This document shows positions 1-6,372 of a stretch of DNA of 6,968 bases, one piece after another. A program made the translations under genes and the position numbers. Numbering within the stretch: the first letter of the stretch is position 1; each line of letters starts with the position of its first letter. Below the pieces are notes generated by a model, which was given only the letters and a program-made list of their open reading frames with translations, did no database searches and had not been told where the DNA came from. The DNA is from Bacteroidia bacterium (GTDB lineage Bacteria; Bacteroidota; Bacteroidia; AKYH767-A; OLB10): the NCBI GenBank assembly GCA_025450095.1, contig JANWID010000377.1, forward strand, positions 1 through 6,968. Reading direction: 5' to 3'.

Positions 1-338
1 ACATTAGCGCTGTAATAATTACAATACCGGTAACATACATTTGTTGGCGGAACAAAACAGGGAGAATTGATAATTGGGGGAATCAGTCCCGAATCAGCTG
101 CCTGCGGAAACAGGCTGACAGATCCAACAAAAACATTATTGGAATTCCAGATTCCAATAAGGGCGGGACTATCAAAAGGGGGCACACCGTAAACACAATC
201 CCTGTAAACGGTAAGCTGGATACGATAAATATTACTCCCCAGGGAAGTGTAGTACAATTCACCTCCGACTATATGTGTTGCTTCCGTTACCAGTGAAACA
301 CCCAGGAAAAGCAATACCAGGTAAATTTTTCTGATCAT
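1..338 (-). CDS. N-terminus of a large secreted protein of the gliding-motility / type IX secretion adhesin type (partial, runs off the left edge)
   Basis: The frame is open without a stop from an ATG at 338 to the window edge, giving 112 complete codons. The start is followed by a classic signal peptide (MIRKIYLVLLFLGVSLVTEA, likely cleaved after Ala20), and the mature chain begins THIVGGELYYTSLG, then YRIQLTVYRDC (residues 38-48) and PCFVPPTNVC (93-102). From memory, this THIVGGE...LTVYRDC...PPTNVC pattern is the usual N-terminus of very large Bacteroidetes proteins with Ig/PKD-like repeats and a C-terminal gliding-motility or type IX sorting domain. That C-terminal part would lie left of the window and cannot be seen. 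Cys48, Cys94, Cys102 and Cys106 may form disulfides in the exported protein. The gene starts 107 bases after the FAH-family gene with no clear terminator between, so it may be read through from the operon or have its own promoter. The family call is good; the full length and sorting route are inference. Confidence 0.75.
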   Translation of the reverse strand, partial: MIRKIYLVLLFLGVSLVTEATHIVGGELYYTSLGSNIYRIQLTVYRDCVYGVPPFDSPALIGIWNSNNVFVGSVSLFPQAADSGLIPPIINSPCFVPPTNVCYRYCNYYSAN

Positions 339-445
339 AAAACCGAAATCTGAATTCGGGATAACATTCGCATAAAAGTATGAAATATTGCGGAAATTCG
401 GGGGATCCCGGTTGTATTTTTTGTCACAAACCAGGTAAAATTTTC

Positions 446-1057
446 TTAACGAACTTTTACCTGCAAAACCTTTCTTTCACCGATATAACCTTCAAGGAGG
501 TCACCTTTTTCAACGGGCCCTACTCCTTTGGGAGTTCCGGTAAAAATCAGGTCTCCTTTTTTCAGGGTAAAATATTCTGATGCGAATGCAATAATAACAT
601 CAATTGGAAATATCATATCGGCAGTATTGCCGCTTTGAACAGTAATACTGTTTTTATCAAGCCGGAAAGCGATATTATCGGGTTTTCCAGTTTCAGCTTT
701 AGAAATAAATTCTCCTACCGGTGCCGAGCCATCGAATGCTTTTGCAAGTTCCCAGGGCAAGCCTTTGGATTTGAGCATCGACTGTAGATCCCTTGCCGTG
801 AAATCAATCCCAAGACCTATTTCATCATAATACTTATGCGCAAACCGTGGTTGAATATTTTTTCCGGTGCGATTTATTTTAACTACAATCTCAGCTTCAT
901 AGTGGATTTCATTCGAAAAGTCAGGAAGAAAAAAAGGCTGTCGCTTCTGTAATAACGCAGTTTCAGGTTTGAGAAATACCACTGGCTTATCATTTACAGG
1001 ATTATTGAGCTCCCTGGCATGTTCGGCATAGTTCCTTCCGATACAGATTATCTTCAT
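446..1057 (-). CDS. Fumarylacetoacetate hydrolase (FAH) family protein, FAHD1/YcgM-like
   Basis: This 203-aa protein matches the short, single-domain FAH group in length and sequence from its first residues (MKIICIGRNYAEHARELNN). The metal site is intact: Glu54 and Glu56 in the HYEAEI motif and Asp85 in GIDFTARD, the positions that bind Mg2+ or Mn2+ in this family. Other family marks are KGLPWELAKAFD (residues 98-109) and FTGTPKGVGP (172-181). Relatives are cytosolic enzymes acting on acylpyruvates, fumarylpyruvate or oxaloacetate (hydrolysis, decarboxylation or tautomerisation); the substrate cannot be read from the sequence. No signal peptide is present. Its ATG overlaps the stop of the upstream glycosyltransferase gene (ATGA, 1054-1057), so the two are very likely translationally coupled. 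No aromatic-degradation or other catabolic genes are nearby, so the context does not name a pathway. Confidence 0.93.
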   Translation of the reverse strand: MKIICIGRNYAEHARELNNPVNDKPVVFLKPETALLQKRQPFFLPDFSNEIHYEAEIVVKINRTGKNIQPRFAHKYYDEIGLGIDFTARDLQSMLKSKGLPWELAKAFDGSAPVGEFISKAETGKPDNIAFRLDKNSITVQSGNTADMIFPIDVIIAFASEYFTLKKGDLIFTGTPKGVGPVEKGDLLEGYIGERKVLQVKVR

Positions 1058-2082
1058 GAAATTTGTTTTTCAGGATGAAAATCGAGTTCACTGAATTTCT
1101 TCTTTCCCGAAACATAGTGATCCCATACGATCAAACCGTTATATAGCGAGGCGTGTTCCCGGCGGTGGGGGAGTCCTTTCCTTCGGATCTTCCTGCTGAT
1201 AATATATCCGTAGAACTGGAAATGCGCCTTAATCACGGCCAGGAAATCGCCGGTGCCACCTTCAAATAGAAATTTGAAAGCTGCAATACCATCCAGTACC
1301 AAACGTGCCGAAAGCACTGGTAAAATTCTGCCTGAAGGCAGATTTTTATAAAGCATGGACAGATTATTCCGGAAATTTAAGAGCGTTTTACCGGGATTGT
1401 TCCGTGGTAAGGTAGCACCACCTACATGAAAAACAACAGACGACGGAATACAAACGATCTCATATCCCATGTTCCTGATTCTCCAGCAAAGATCGATTTC
1501 TTCCATATGTGCAAAAAATACCGGGTCAAAACCACCGGCTTCAAAAAAAACATCCGATCTGATCAGCATGCAGGCCCCGGATGCCCAGAAAGCGGGAATA
1601 TTGTTTTCATATTGACCGGTATCTTCTTCTAATTCTCCAAAAATTCGTCCCCTGCAAAAAGGATATCCAAGCTTATCAATGAAGCCTCCGCAAGCACCTG
1701 CATATTCAAATCTTTCAGGATGCTTATGCCAGCGTATCCTCGGCTGGCATATTGCCGTTGATGGATGAGCATCTAAATACCGAACCATTGGATCCAGCCA
1801 ACCCGGAGTAACTTCCACATCGGAATTCAACAACAGGAAATACTCTGTATTGATTTGTTTGAGTGCGGTATTATAACCTTTCGCAAAACCTTCATTGTTG
1901 GTATTTATGATAAGTTCTACTTCGGGAAAATTTTGCCTGAGCCAGTTTACAGAATCGTCTGTGGAAGCGTTATCCGCAACGATTACCCTGGCAATTCCAC
2001 TACAGGTTTTGACTATACCAGGCAGAAAAATTTCCATCAGGTGCTTCCCGTTCCAGTTCAGGATAATAACAGCGGTTTTCAA
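1054..2082 (-). CDS. Family 2 glycosyltransferase (GT-A fold, rhamnosyltransferase-like), TTG start
   Basis: The 342-aa product has the GT2 layout. VIILNWNG (residues 5-12) and VADNASTDDS (35-44) form the nucleotide-sugar site, NNEGFAKGYNTAL (62-74) follows, and LLLNSDVE (83-90) supplies the metal-binding acidic residues. The acceptor/catalytic part has FWASGACMLIRSDVF (165-179), GGFDPVFFAHMEEIDLCWR (183-201, with the acidic E194-E195-x-D197 group) and FHVGG (218-222). This pattern is typical of cytoplasmic or membrane-associated enzymes that extend O-antigen, exopolysaccharide or glycolipid chains; donor and acceptor are unknown. The C-terminal part (about 240-342) carries hydrophobic and basic stretches that may sit on the membrane. 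The start is TTG: the frame has a TAA stop eight codons upstream and no ATG before the conserved KTAVIILNWNG. The gene follows the acyltransferase by 54 bases and overlaps the FAH-family gene by 4, so it belongs to the same transcript. Confidence 0.93.
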   Translation of the reverse strand: MKTAVIILNWNGKHLMEIFLPGIVKTCSGIARVIVADNASTDDSVNWLRQNFPEVELIINTNNEGFAKGYNTALKQINTEYFLLLNSDVEVTPGWLDPMVRYLDAHPSTAICQPRIRWHKHPERFEYAGACGGFIDKLGYPFCRGRIFGELEEDTGQYENNIPAFWASGACMLIRSDVFFEAGGFDPVFFAHMEEIDLCWRIRNMGYEIVCIPSSVVFHVGGATLPRNNPGKTLLNFRNNLSMLYKNLPSGRILPVLSARLVLDGIAAFKFLFEGGTGDFLAVIKAHFQFYGYIISRKIRRKGLPHRREHASLYNGLIVWDHYVSGKKKFSELDFHPEKQIS

Positions 2083-2136
2083 AAATATGGAGTGAGTGAA
2101 GGCTTAAACAGAAATTTCAGGGAGCAAAAGTAACAA

Positions 2137-3030
2137 TCAAGCCACTACTACCGACTCCGGCCATGATTTTCCTGCATGTTTCCAACGACGGTGCGACCAG
2201 AGCCAATACGCGGGCTCACTTCTTATTTCCTCTTCCAGGAGATGTACATGCTTCCGTGTTATTTCAAATTCATTTGAAATTCCCGGATTATTGCTGATTG
2301 GAATAGCTTCTACTTCGTAATAGCCTCTTCGGATTTTTCTCATGGCAAGATAAACTACCGGATAATTTAATCTGCGTGCTATTTTTTCTGCACCTAAGTG
2401 GATTGGTATGGAACGGCCCATGAAAGGCATAACAAATTGTGTATCTCCGGTTGATGGAGTCTGATCCGATAGCAGCGAAGTGATCGTTAGATCCTTATGT
2501 CGTAGTATTGCGCGGTATGTCATTTTCATGGGAACCAGTTCCATCCCGAACCGGCTCCGAAGACTTCTCAGGTAGTCATCTATACCGACATCGTTGATAG
2601 GCTTATAAATTCCAAGGATTTTGTATTGAGCGGCCACTCCGCATAGAGCTAGTCCACCCCATTCCCAGTTGTTATTATGGGAAGTAACCGCAATAAGATT
2701 CTGGTTTTCCAATGCATATTTTCTGAAGATGTCCGGGTTTACAAAACGAACCCTTTCTTCCAATTGCGCCTTGCTCATCCCGGGAACACGCAGCAATTCG
2801 ACTATCAGATCACATAAATGTTTGAAGAACTTTTTTTCGATCAAAGTCAGTTCTGCTGAAGTTTTTTCAGGAAATGCATTACAGAGATTATCACTTACCA
2901 CTTTCCTACGGTAACGGAGCAGGTAGTAAACTAAAATGTAGAGACAATCAGATAAAAAATACAAAGAACCCGTTGGCATCAGTACTACCAGGTTTGAAAA
3001 TAACCTGGTCAGCCTATATGCTCCTGACAT
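2137..3030 (-). CDS. Lipid A biosynthesis acyltransferase, LpxL/HtrB family
   Basis: This 297-aa protein is of normal length for the LpxL/HtrB/MsbB family of inner-membrane acyltransferases, which add secondary acyl chains to lipid A or a related lipid on the cytoplasmic face. The N-terminus (about 10-40) is hydrophobic and serves as anchor. NLCNAFPEKT (48-57) matches the family's NL..aFPe segment. The catalytic HX4E motif is present as SHNNNWEWGG (His118, Glu123), followed by SDQTPS (188-193), MPFMG (201-205) and the C-terminal WLWSHRRWK (276-284), all typical. All the core residues I know of are present, so the enzyme should be active. The acyl donor and exact acceptor cannot be told. The ATG lies 3 bases after the stop of the GWxTD gene, showing close coupling; the glycosyltransferase follows. 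In this company it may act on lipid A or on another surface glycolipid. Confidence 0.92.
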   Translation of the reverse strand: MSGAYRLTRLFSNLVVLMPTGSLYFLSDCLYILVYYLLRYRRKVVSDNLCNAFPEKTSAELTLIEKKFFKHLCDLIVELLRVPGMSKAQLEERVRFVNPDIFRKYALENQNLIAVTSHNNNWEWGGLALCGVAAQYKILGIYKPINDVGIDDYLRSLRSRFGMELVPMKMTYRAILRHKDLTITSLLSDQTPSTGDTQFVMPFMGRSIPIHLGAEKIARRLNYPVVYLAMRKIRRGYYEVEAIPISNNPGISNEFEITRKHVHLLEEEIRSEPAYWLWSHRRWKHAGKSWPESVVVA

Positions 3031-3033
3031 ATT

Positions 3034-4503
3034 CTATTTTGGATTGGTGAAATTATCGTTTACCTGGTTTCCAAAATAATCACCTTCTTTCGTTTCATCG
3101 TCAAAATTAATTGACTGTGTATCGCGTTTAAACACGACTAACTGCCAGCGGGCATTGGAAATTTCACCCTGTGCATCTGAATGTAAAAGCTGGAAGTCGT
3201 TAGTGACAAGATCTGGATTGTAGAAAACGAATTTTCGGTTCGACTGGTTTCCAAGTTTATAATAATGCCATATTTCATAAGGATATGCACTGGGCTCAGC
3301 GAAATGCTGGTTCATGGTATTGGGCGGACCATACTTCAGGTAAACACGTCCCCGCTCAGTTGCATATCCTGGCGTTATCCGTGTACTGTATTCTTTGTTA
3401 ACCTTCATCACTTCCAGGTGATAATCAAGCCATGCTTTTTCAGGATTTACAGGGCTTCGTTTTGACCAGAAATCATAAAAAAACTGCTGCATGATTTTAA
3501 CATCTGCAAGCTTCATCTGGTTAGTCAGAAAGGTGCGCTCCAAAGAATTTGATATCGGATGCAGGCTGTTGATATAATCGATGAGGGTATCTTTATTTGT
3601 TATGTGTGAAGCAAACGTATTGCTGACATCCATTTGAGTGTAATCGTTTACACCTTCTGGTACCTGGATCTTATTGCTTTGTTGGAAAAAACCGAATTTG
3701 GTTGCCAGTATTTCGTTTTTCTGATTCTTGATTTCAATCACTATATTATAATTACCAGAAGGTAGTCCGCTCAGAGGGATTTCCCGGATCAGCGCACTAA
3801 CTCTTTCGGGAGTTTGTCGGGTAAAACCCTGGAGGCTTTCAACAGGCTGATGTGATTCGGATGTTTCAATATAATATGATACCAGGTAAGGTTGTTGCCC
3901 CATCACCTTATCGGCATTATAGATTTCTGCATAAAATTTAAGGGTGCTGTTATTTACAGAATAAAAGTTATCTACATAAGGAACCAGGTCATGACCACTT
4001 TTCGTAATAATTGATGCCGACTCTGATTTTTTGTAGGATTCCAGGAACTGAATATCACTGATGCTTGCAATGTTGTCATAATATTCAAGCTTTACAGACT
4101 CGCTCACGGAATAGGATTTATAACCCGCATTTTTATCAGTGATACTTAAATCGAACTTATAAGTGCCGTTTCTTAACGGTATTCGCTGTTGATCCAGGAA
4201 ATTGAACTGAATATTTGAAGTGTCAGTCACTTCAGGACTCAATAGGTTATATTTATCTGTGTACTTAACGCCTGAAGCATCACTGAATGTTATTCCGATC
4301 TGGATAGCTCCCTGGAACTTCCCCGAAGTGTTCCGGATATACATGACAGTTTGGGCATTAACTGAAAGATAGGTTTCTACATAAGGCCCGTTCTCAGGGG
4401 AATAGAAGGTCTTGTAGGAAAAAAGAGCCTGGAGGTTGCGGTTACCGGCCTTTCCCTGAAAAACCAGACACATAGCCAACAACACCAATAGGATCCGGTT
4501 CAT
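3034..4503 (-). CDS. Secreted GWxTD-domain protein
   Basis: The 489-aa product starts with a signal peptide (MNRILLVLLAMCLVFQGKAG, likely cleaved after Ala19). Cys12 lies inside the hydrophobic core with Met before it, which does not make a lipobox, so I read it as an ordinary exported protein. Residues about 25-270 are rich in beta-strand-like segments (two or three Ig-like blocks). Residues about 300-370 look helical. The GWxTD domain follows, with PGYATERGRVYLKYGPP (378-394), PYEIWHYY (408-415), FVFYNPD (425-431) and ARWQ (451-454). The name-giving GWxTD is here GYATE. The domain is recurrent in Bacteroidetes; I know of no established biochemical function. This is the first gene of a tight four-gene cluster, preceded by a terminator and about 80 bases of AT-rich DNA that must hold the promoter. 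Coupling to an acyltransferase and a glycosyltransferase suggests an envelope role, which is inference only. Confidence 0.9.
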   Translation of the reverse strand: MNRILLVLLAMCLVFQGKAGNRNLQALFSYKTFYSPENGPYVETYLSVNAQTVMYIRNTSGKFQGAIQIGITFSDASGVKYTDKYNLLSPEVTDTSNIQFNFLDQQRIPLRNGTYKFDLSITDKNAGYKSYSVSESVKLEYYDNIASISDIQFLESYKKSESASIITKSGHDLVPYVDNFYSVNNSTLKFYAEIYNADKVMGQQPYLVSYYIETSESHQPVESLQGFTRQTPERVSALIREIPLSGLPSGNYNIVIEIKNQKNEILATKFGFFQQSNKIQVPEGVNDYTQMDVSNTFASHITNKDTLIDYINSLHPISNSLERTFLTNQMKLADVKIMQQFFYDFWSKRSPVNPEKAWLDYHLEVMKVNKEYSTRITPGYATERGRVYLKYGPPNTMNQHFAEPSAYPYEIWHYYKLGNQSNRKFVFYNPDLVTNDFQLLHSDAQGEISNARWQLVVFKRDTQSINFDDETKEGDYFGNQVNDNFTNPK

Positions 4504-4585
4504 TGTATGTTAATTTGTTGCTAAGGTACAAAATTTCCAGGGTAGGATGGACCATTCCCATGTCATGATTATGTGATATTAAACT

Positions 4586-4616
4586 AAAAATCACCACCTG
4601 AACAGTGGTGATTTTT
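4586..4616 (-). terminator. Symmetric intrinsic terminator after the S8 peptidase gene
   Basis: A perfect 12-bp inverted repeat, AAAAATCACCAC and GTGGTGATTTTT, flanks a 7-base loop (CTGAACA on the plus strand). The outer five A:T pairs make it end in a T run in either direction. It lies 80 bases past the S8 stop codon and 83 bases before the GWxTD start, and separates the two transcription units. Only the minus direction has a gene that needs it here. Confidence 0.85.
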
Positions 4617-4646
4617 GGCATTTCAGACCGGAATTCCTTAAAACTA

Positions 4647-4669
4647 TTTTTGAATCCAGAATTCAAAAA
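4647..4669. repeat. AT-rich inverted repeat downstream of the S8 peptidase gene
   Basis: Arms TTTTTGAAT and ATTCAAAAA (9 bp, perfect) surround a 5-base loop (CCAGA). The repeat lies 27 bases past the S8 stop and about 30 bases before the main terminator in the direction of transcription. The stem is mostly A:T, so it is a weak hairpin; it may shield the 3' end of the mRNA or act as a helper terminator, or be chance in AT-rich DNA. Confidence 0.5.
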
Positions 4670-4695
4670 TGTGATTGGCAGTCAGCATAAGGGAA

Positions 4696-6240
4696 TTAAT
4701 AGTTTGACACAGCGTAATTCACTGCTGCATTAGCATTCAGATTGCCGTAGCCTTTTGTGCTGTTTCGTGTAGGATAAAACTGTGCAGTGTTGGTCAGGCA
4801 ACTAATAACTTGTGCCCGGGTCATATTCGGTTTGGCACTCCATACAACAGCTGCTATTCCGGCAGCTGTGGAAGTGGCTGCAGAACTGCCTCCAATGTAA
4901 GTAGGACTAACACCTGAATAGGGCAGAGAAAGAGAATTGCGGCTGGTACTGGCGTTACGTTCCATTGTGATTGTATAAAGCACCTGGGAACCATCGTGAC
5001 AGGTATTGCATTTGGCTCCGCTTTCTTTTACGCCTGTTACAGCTATACAGGAACTATAGGCTGCAGGATAAATTACACCCCACCAGCTTGTCCAGCTGAA
5101 AGAAGTTCCTGCTGCTGCCATAATCAGTTTTCCACGGGCATAAGCATAGTCAACTCCATCTTTGAGTACACTGCTTCCAAATGGTGCCCCAATACTCATG
5201 CTGATTACACGGATATCGGCACGATCGCCCATGCGGATACAGGCGTTTTTGACTGCTGTTTTTTCTGATGACGCATCGAGAATCACATCATTGCAGGCCC
5301 TGATAAAATGGAGATTGCTTTTATAAGATACACCAGAGGTCGCGTTTACTGAATTACGTGGTCCGGTTGCCAAACCACACATGGCAGTTCCATGATAACA
5401 ACTGTTAAAAGGAGAGGTTCCTAAGGTATAATCTGTCGAAACTGTGCGACCCACATTCGATTCTCCGTCATTAAAAGAGCCATTAAGTAACGGTTGAGCT
5501 GTACTGAGTCCGGCATCAATAACACCTACGGTGATTCCAAGGCCCTGGCTGACAGTCCAGGCTCCCGGAACAGTATGATTATTAAAGTTCCAGGGTAAAC
5601 GGGCAGATGGAGTGATAGTAGTATAATCCGCTGCATTAACTCCTGTAGTGGAAGCGCTGCATCCTTCAGCGGAAGTTACTCTTTCGACATCGGCCGGCCA
5701 GTAATCCAGGGGTTCCAGATACCGGACATTCACCAGGTTGTAAAGCCGGGTGATCACATTTTTATCTGTCAGGCGTAAGGTGATAATAGGAAGCACGGGA
5801 TCATCTTCAATAAGAATATCCTGCAATACCACAGGCTCAATAGAATTTCGGTTCAGTTCATCAATGATCAAATCAATCAGGGCATCATGAACCTGTTTAT
5901 ATTCGCCGGTTCGCACGTTAATTTCATCAAGCTTATCAGAAATATCGCCTGCATTGGCGGTTTTATATCCGATAGCAAGACTCTGGTCATCATATTGCAT
6001 CGCACTCCAGAGAGTTTTCAGGTCCACCCATTCCCATTCGAACGCATTCCGGCTTTCAAGCAAACCAACAACTGCTTCATCGACTGCCTGTTTTGACATG
6101 GGATCTCCGGTAGGAGGATTAACCGGGTCAGGCTTTTCCTTCAGAATAACATCCTGCTTATCACACATATTTTCTTCCGGATTACAGGAGAAGATCGTTG
6201 TAATAACAATAACAGTAAAAATGGATAGTGCTCTTTTCAT
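4696..6240 (-). CDS. Subtilisin-family (S8) serine peptidase, predicted lipoprotein
   Basis: The 514-aa precursor starts with a lipoprotein signal (MKRALSIFTVIVITTIFSC, lipobox IFSC, acylated Cys19), followed by the acidic NPEEN, a placement seen in surface-exported Bacteroidetes lipoproteins. Residues about 48-180 form a propeptide-like region ending in ITLRLTDKNVITRLYNLVNV and a Y-L-E-P segment. The catalytic domain (about 215-514) shows all triad residues: Asp242 in VGVIDAGLS, His283 in CYHGTAMCG and Ser453 in GGSSAATSTAAGIAA. VISMSIG (345-351) is the usual substrate-binding strand. The oxyanion-hole Asn expected in the AAGN motif is Thr379 here (AAAGTS). The chain has 10 cysteines besides Cys19, among them CNTCH (411-415). 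No C-terminal type IX sorting domain is seen; the protein ends soon after the last helix of the fold. It probably acts at the cell surface or in the periplasm on unknown proteins. Terminators on both sides mark it as its own transcript. Confidence 0.92.
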   Translation of the reverse strand: MKRALSIFTVIVITTIFSCNPEENMCDKQDVILKEKPDPVNPPTGDPMSKQAVDEAVVGLLESRNAFEWEWVDLKTLWSAMQYDDQSLAIGYKTANAGDISDKLDEINVRTGEYKQVHDALIDLIIDELNRNSIEPVVLQDILIEDDPVLPIITLRLTDKNVITRLYNLVNVRYLEPLDYWPADVERVTSAEGCSASTTGVNAADYTTITPSARLPWNFNNHTVPGAWTVSQGLGITVGVIDAGLSTAQPLLNGSFNDGESNVGRTVSTDYTLGTSPFNSCYHGTAMCGLATGPRNSVNATSGVSYKSNLHFIRACNDVILDASSEKTAVKNACIRMGDRADIRVISMSIGAPFGSSVLKDGVDYAYARGKLIMAAAGTSFSWTSWWGVIYPAAYSSCIAVTGVKESGAKCNTCHDGSQVLYTITMERNASTSRNSLSLPYSGVSPTYIGGSSAATSTAAGIAAVVWSAKPNMTRAQVISCLTNTAQFYPTRNSTKGYGNLNANAAVNYAVSNY

Positions 6241-6257
6241 GATTTTTGGGTGTTAAG
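6241..6257 (-). promoter_or_regulatory. Leader just before the S8 peptidase start, shared with the neighbouring lipoprotein gene
   Basis: On the coding strand the leader reads CTTAACACCCAAAAATC directly before ATG. It matches CTTAAGAAACCAAAAATC before the ATG of the 154-aa lipoprotein (6838-6855) with one single-base gap and few mismatches; the last 15 bases through ATGAAA are identical. There is no Shine-Dalgarno-like GGAGG; an A-rich leader is normal in Bacteroidetes. It is probably the translation-initiation region of both genes. Confidence 0.55.
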
Positions 6258-6290
6258 GTTAAATAAAGAAAAAGAGGTATAGGGTAAGGT

Positions 6291-6298
6291 TAAAGATA
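6291..6298 (-). promoter_or_regulatory. Possible -7 box for the S8 peptidase gene
   Basis: TATCTTTA on the minus strand matches the Bacteroidetes -7 consensus TAnnTTTG except for the last base. About 19 bases upstream lies only the T tract of the preceding terminator (TTTT rather than TTTG), so the -33 element is poor. It would place the transcript start about 45 bases before the ATG. In AT-rich DNA this match can occur by chance. Confidence 0.25.
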
Positions 6299-6313
6299 TA
6301 TGAATTTCCATAT

Positions 6314-6344
6314 AAAAAAAAGGCTCCGGGAAATTTCCCGGAGC
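6314..6344 (-). terminator. Intrinsic terminator of the 154-aa lipoprotein gene
   Basis: A perfect 22-base palindrome (6323-6344; arms GCTCCGGG and CCCGGAGC around AAATTT) is followed, on the minus strand, by one base and then eight T. It begins about 28 bases after the lipoprotein stop codon. The GC-rich stem and U tract are those of a strong Rho-independent terminator, which makes the S8 gene a separate transcript unless read-through occurs. Confidence 0.9.
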
Positions 6345-6372
6345 ACGTAAAAAGCAAACTCAGTATTTTATT

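Noticed and set aside
353..402. AATTCGGG repeated directly (353-360 and 395-402) before the adhesin gene
   Set aside because: Only eight bases, no third copy and no fit to a known operator; chance is likely.
399..427. CGGG-GGAT-CCCG followed by a T run on the plus strand, as a terminator
   Set aside because: The stem is only 4 bp, the T run is interrupted and too far away, and no plus-strand gene leads into it.
380..580. A 66-codon plus-strand frame at the left side
   Set aside because: It mostly lies opposite the 3' end of the FAH-family gene and has no recognisable product; the other plus-strand frames in the window are likewise antisense to solid genes.
4521..4528. TACCTTAG on the minus strand as a -7 box for the operon
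   Set aside because: It differs from TAnnTTTG, has no -33 TTTG at the right distance and would leave a leader of only about a dozen bases.
4442..4666. A 74-codon minus-strand frame across the intergenic region and the start of the GWxTD gene
   Set aside because: It runs through the terminator hairpin, overlaps the signal-peptide codons of a well-supported gene in another frame and its product resembles nothing I know.
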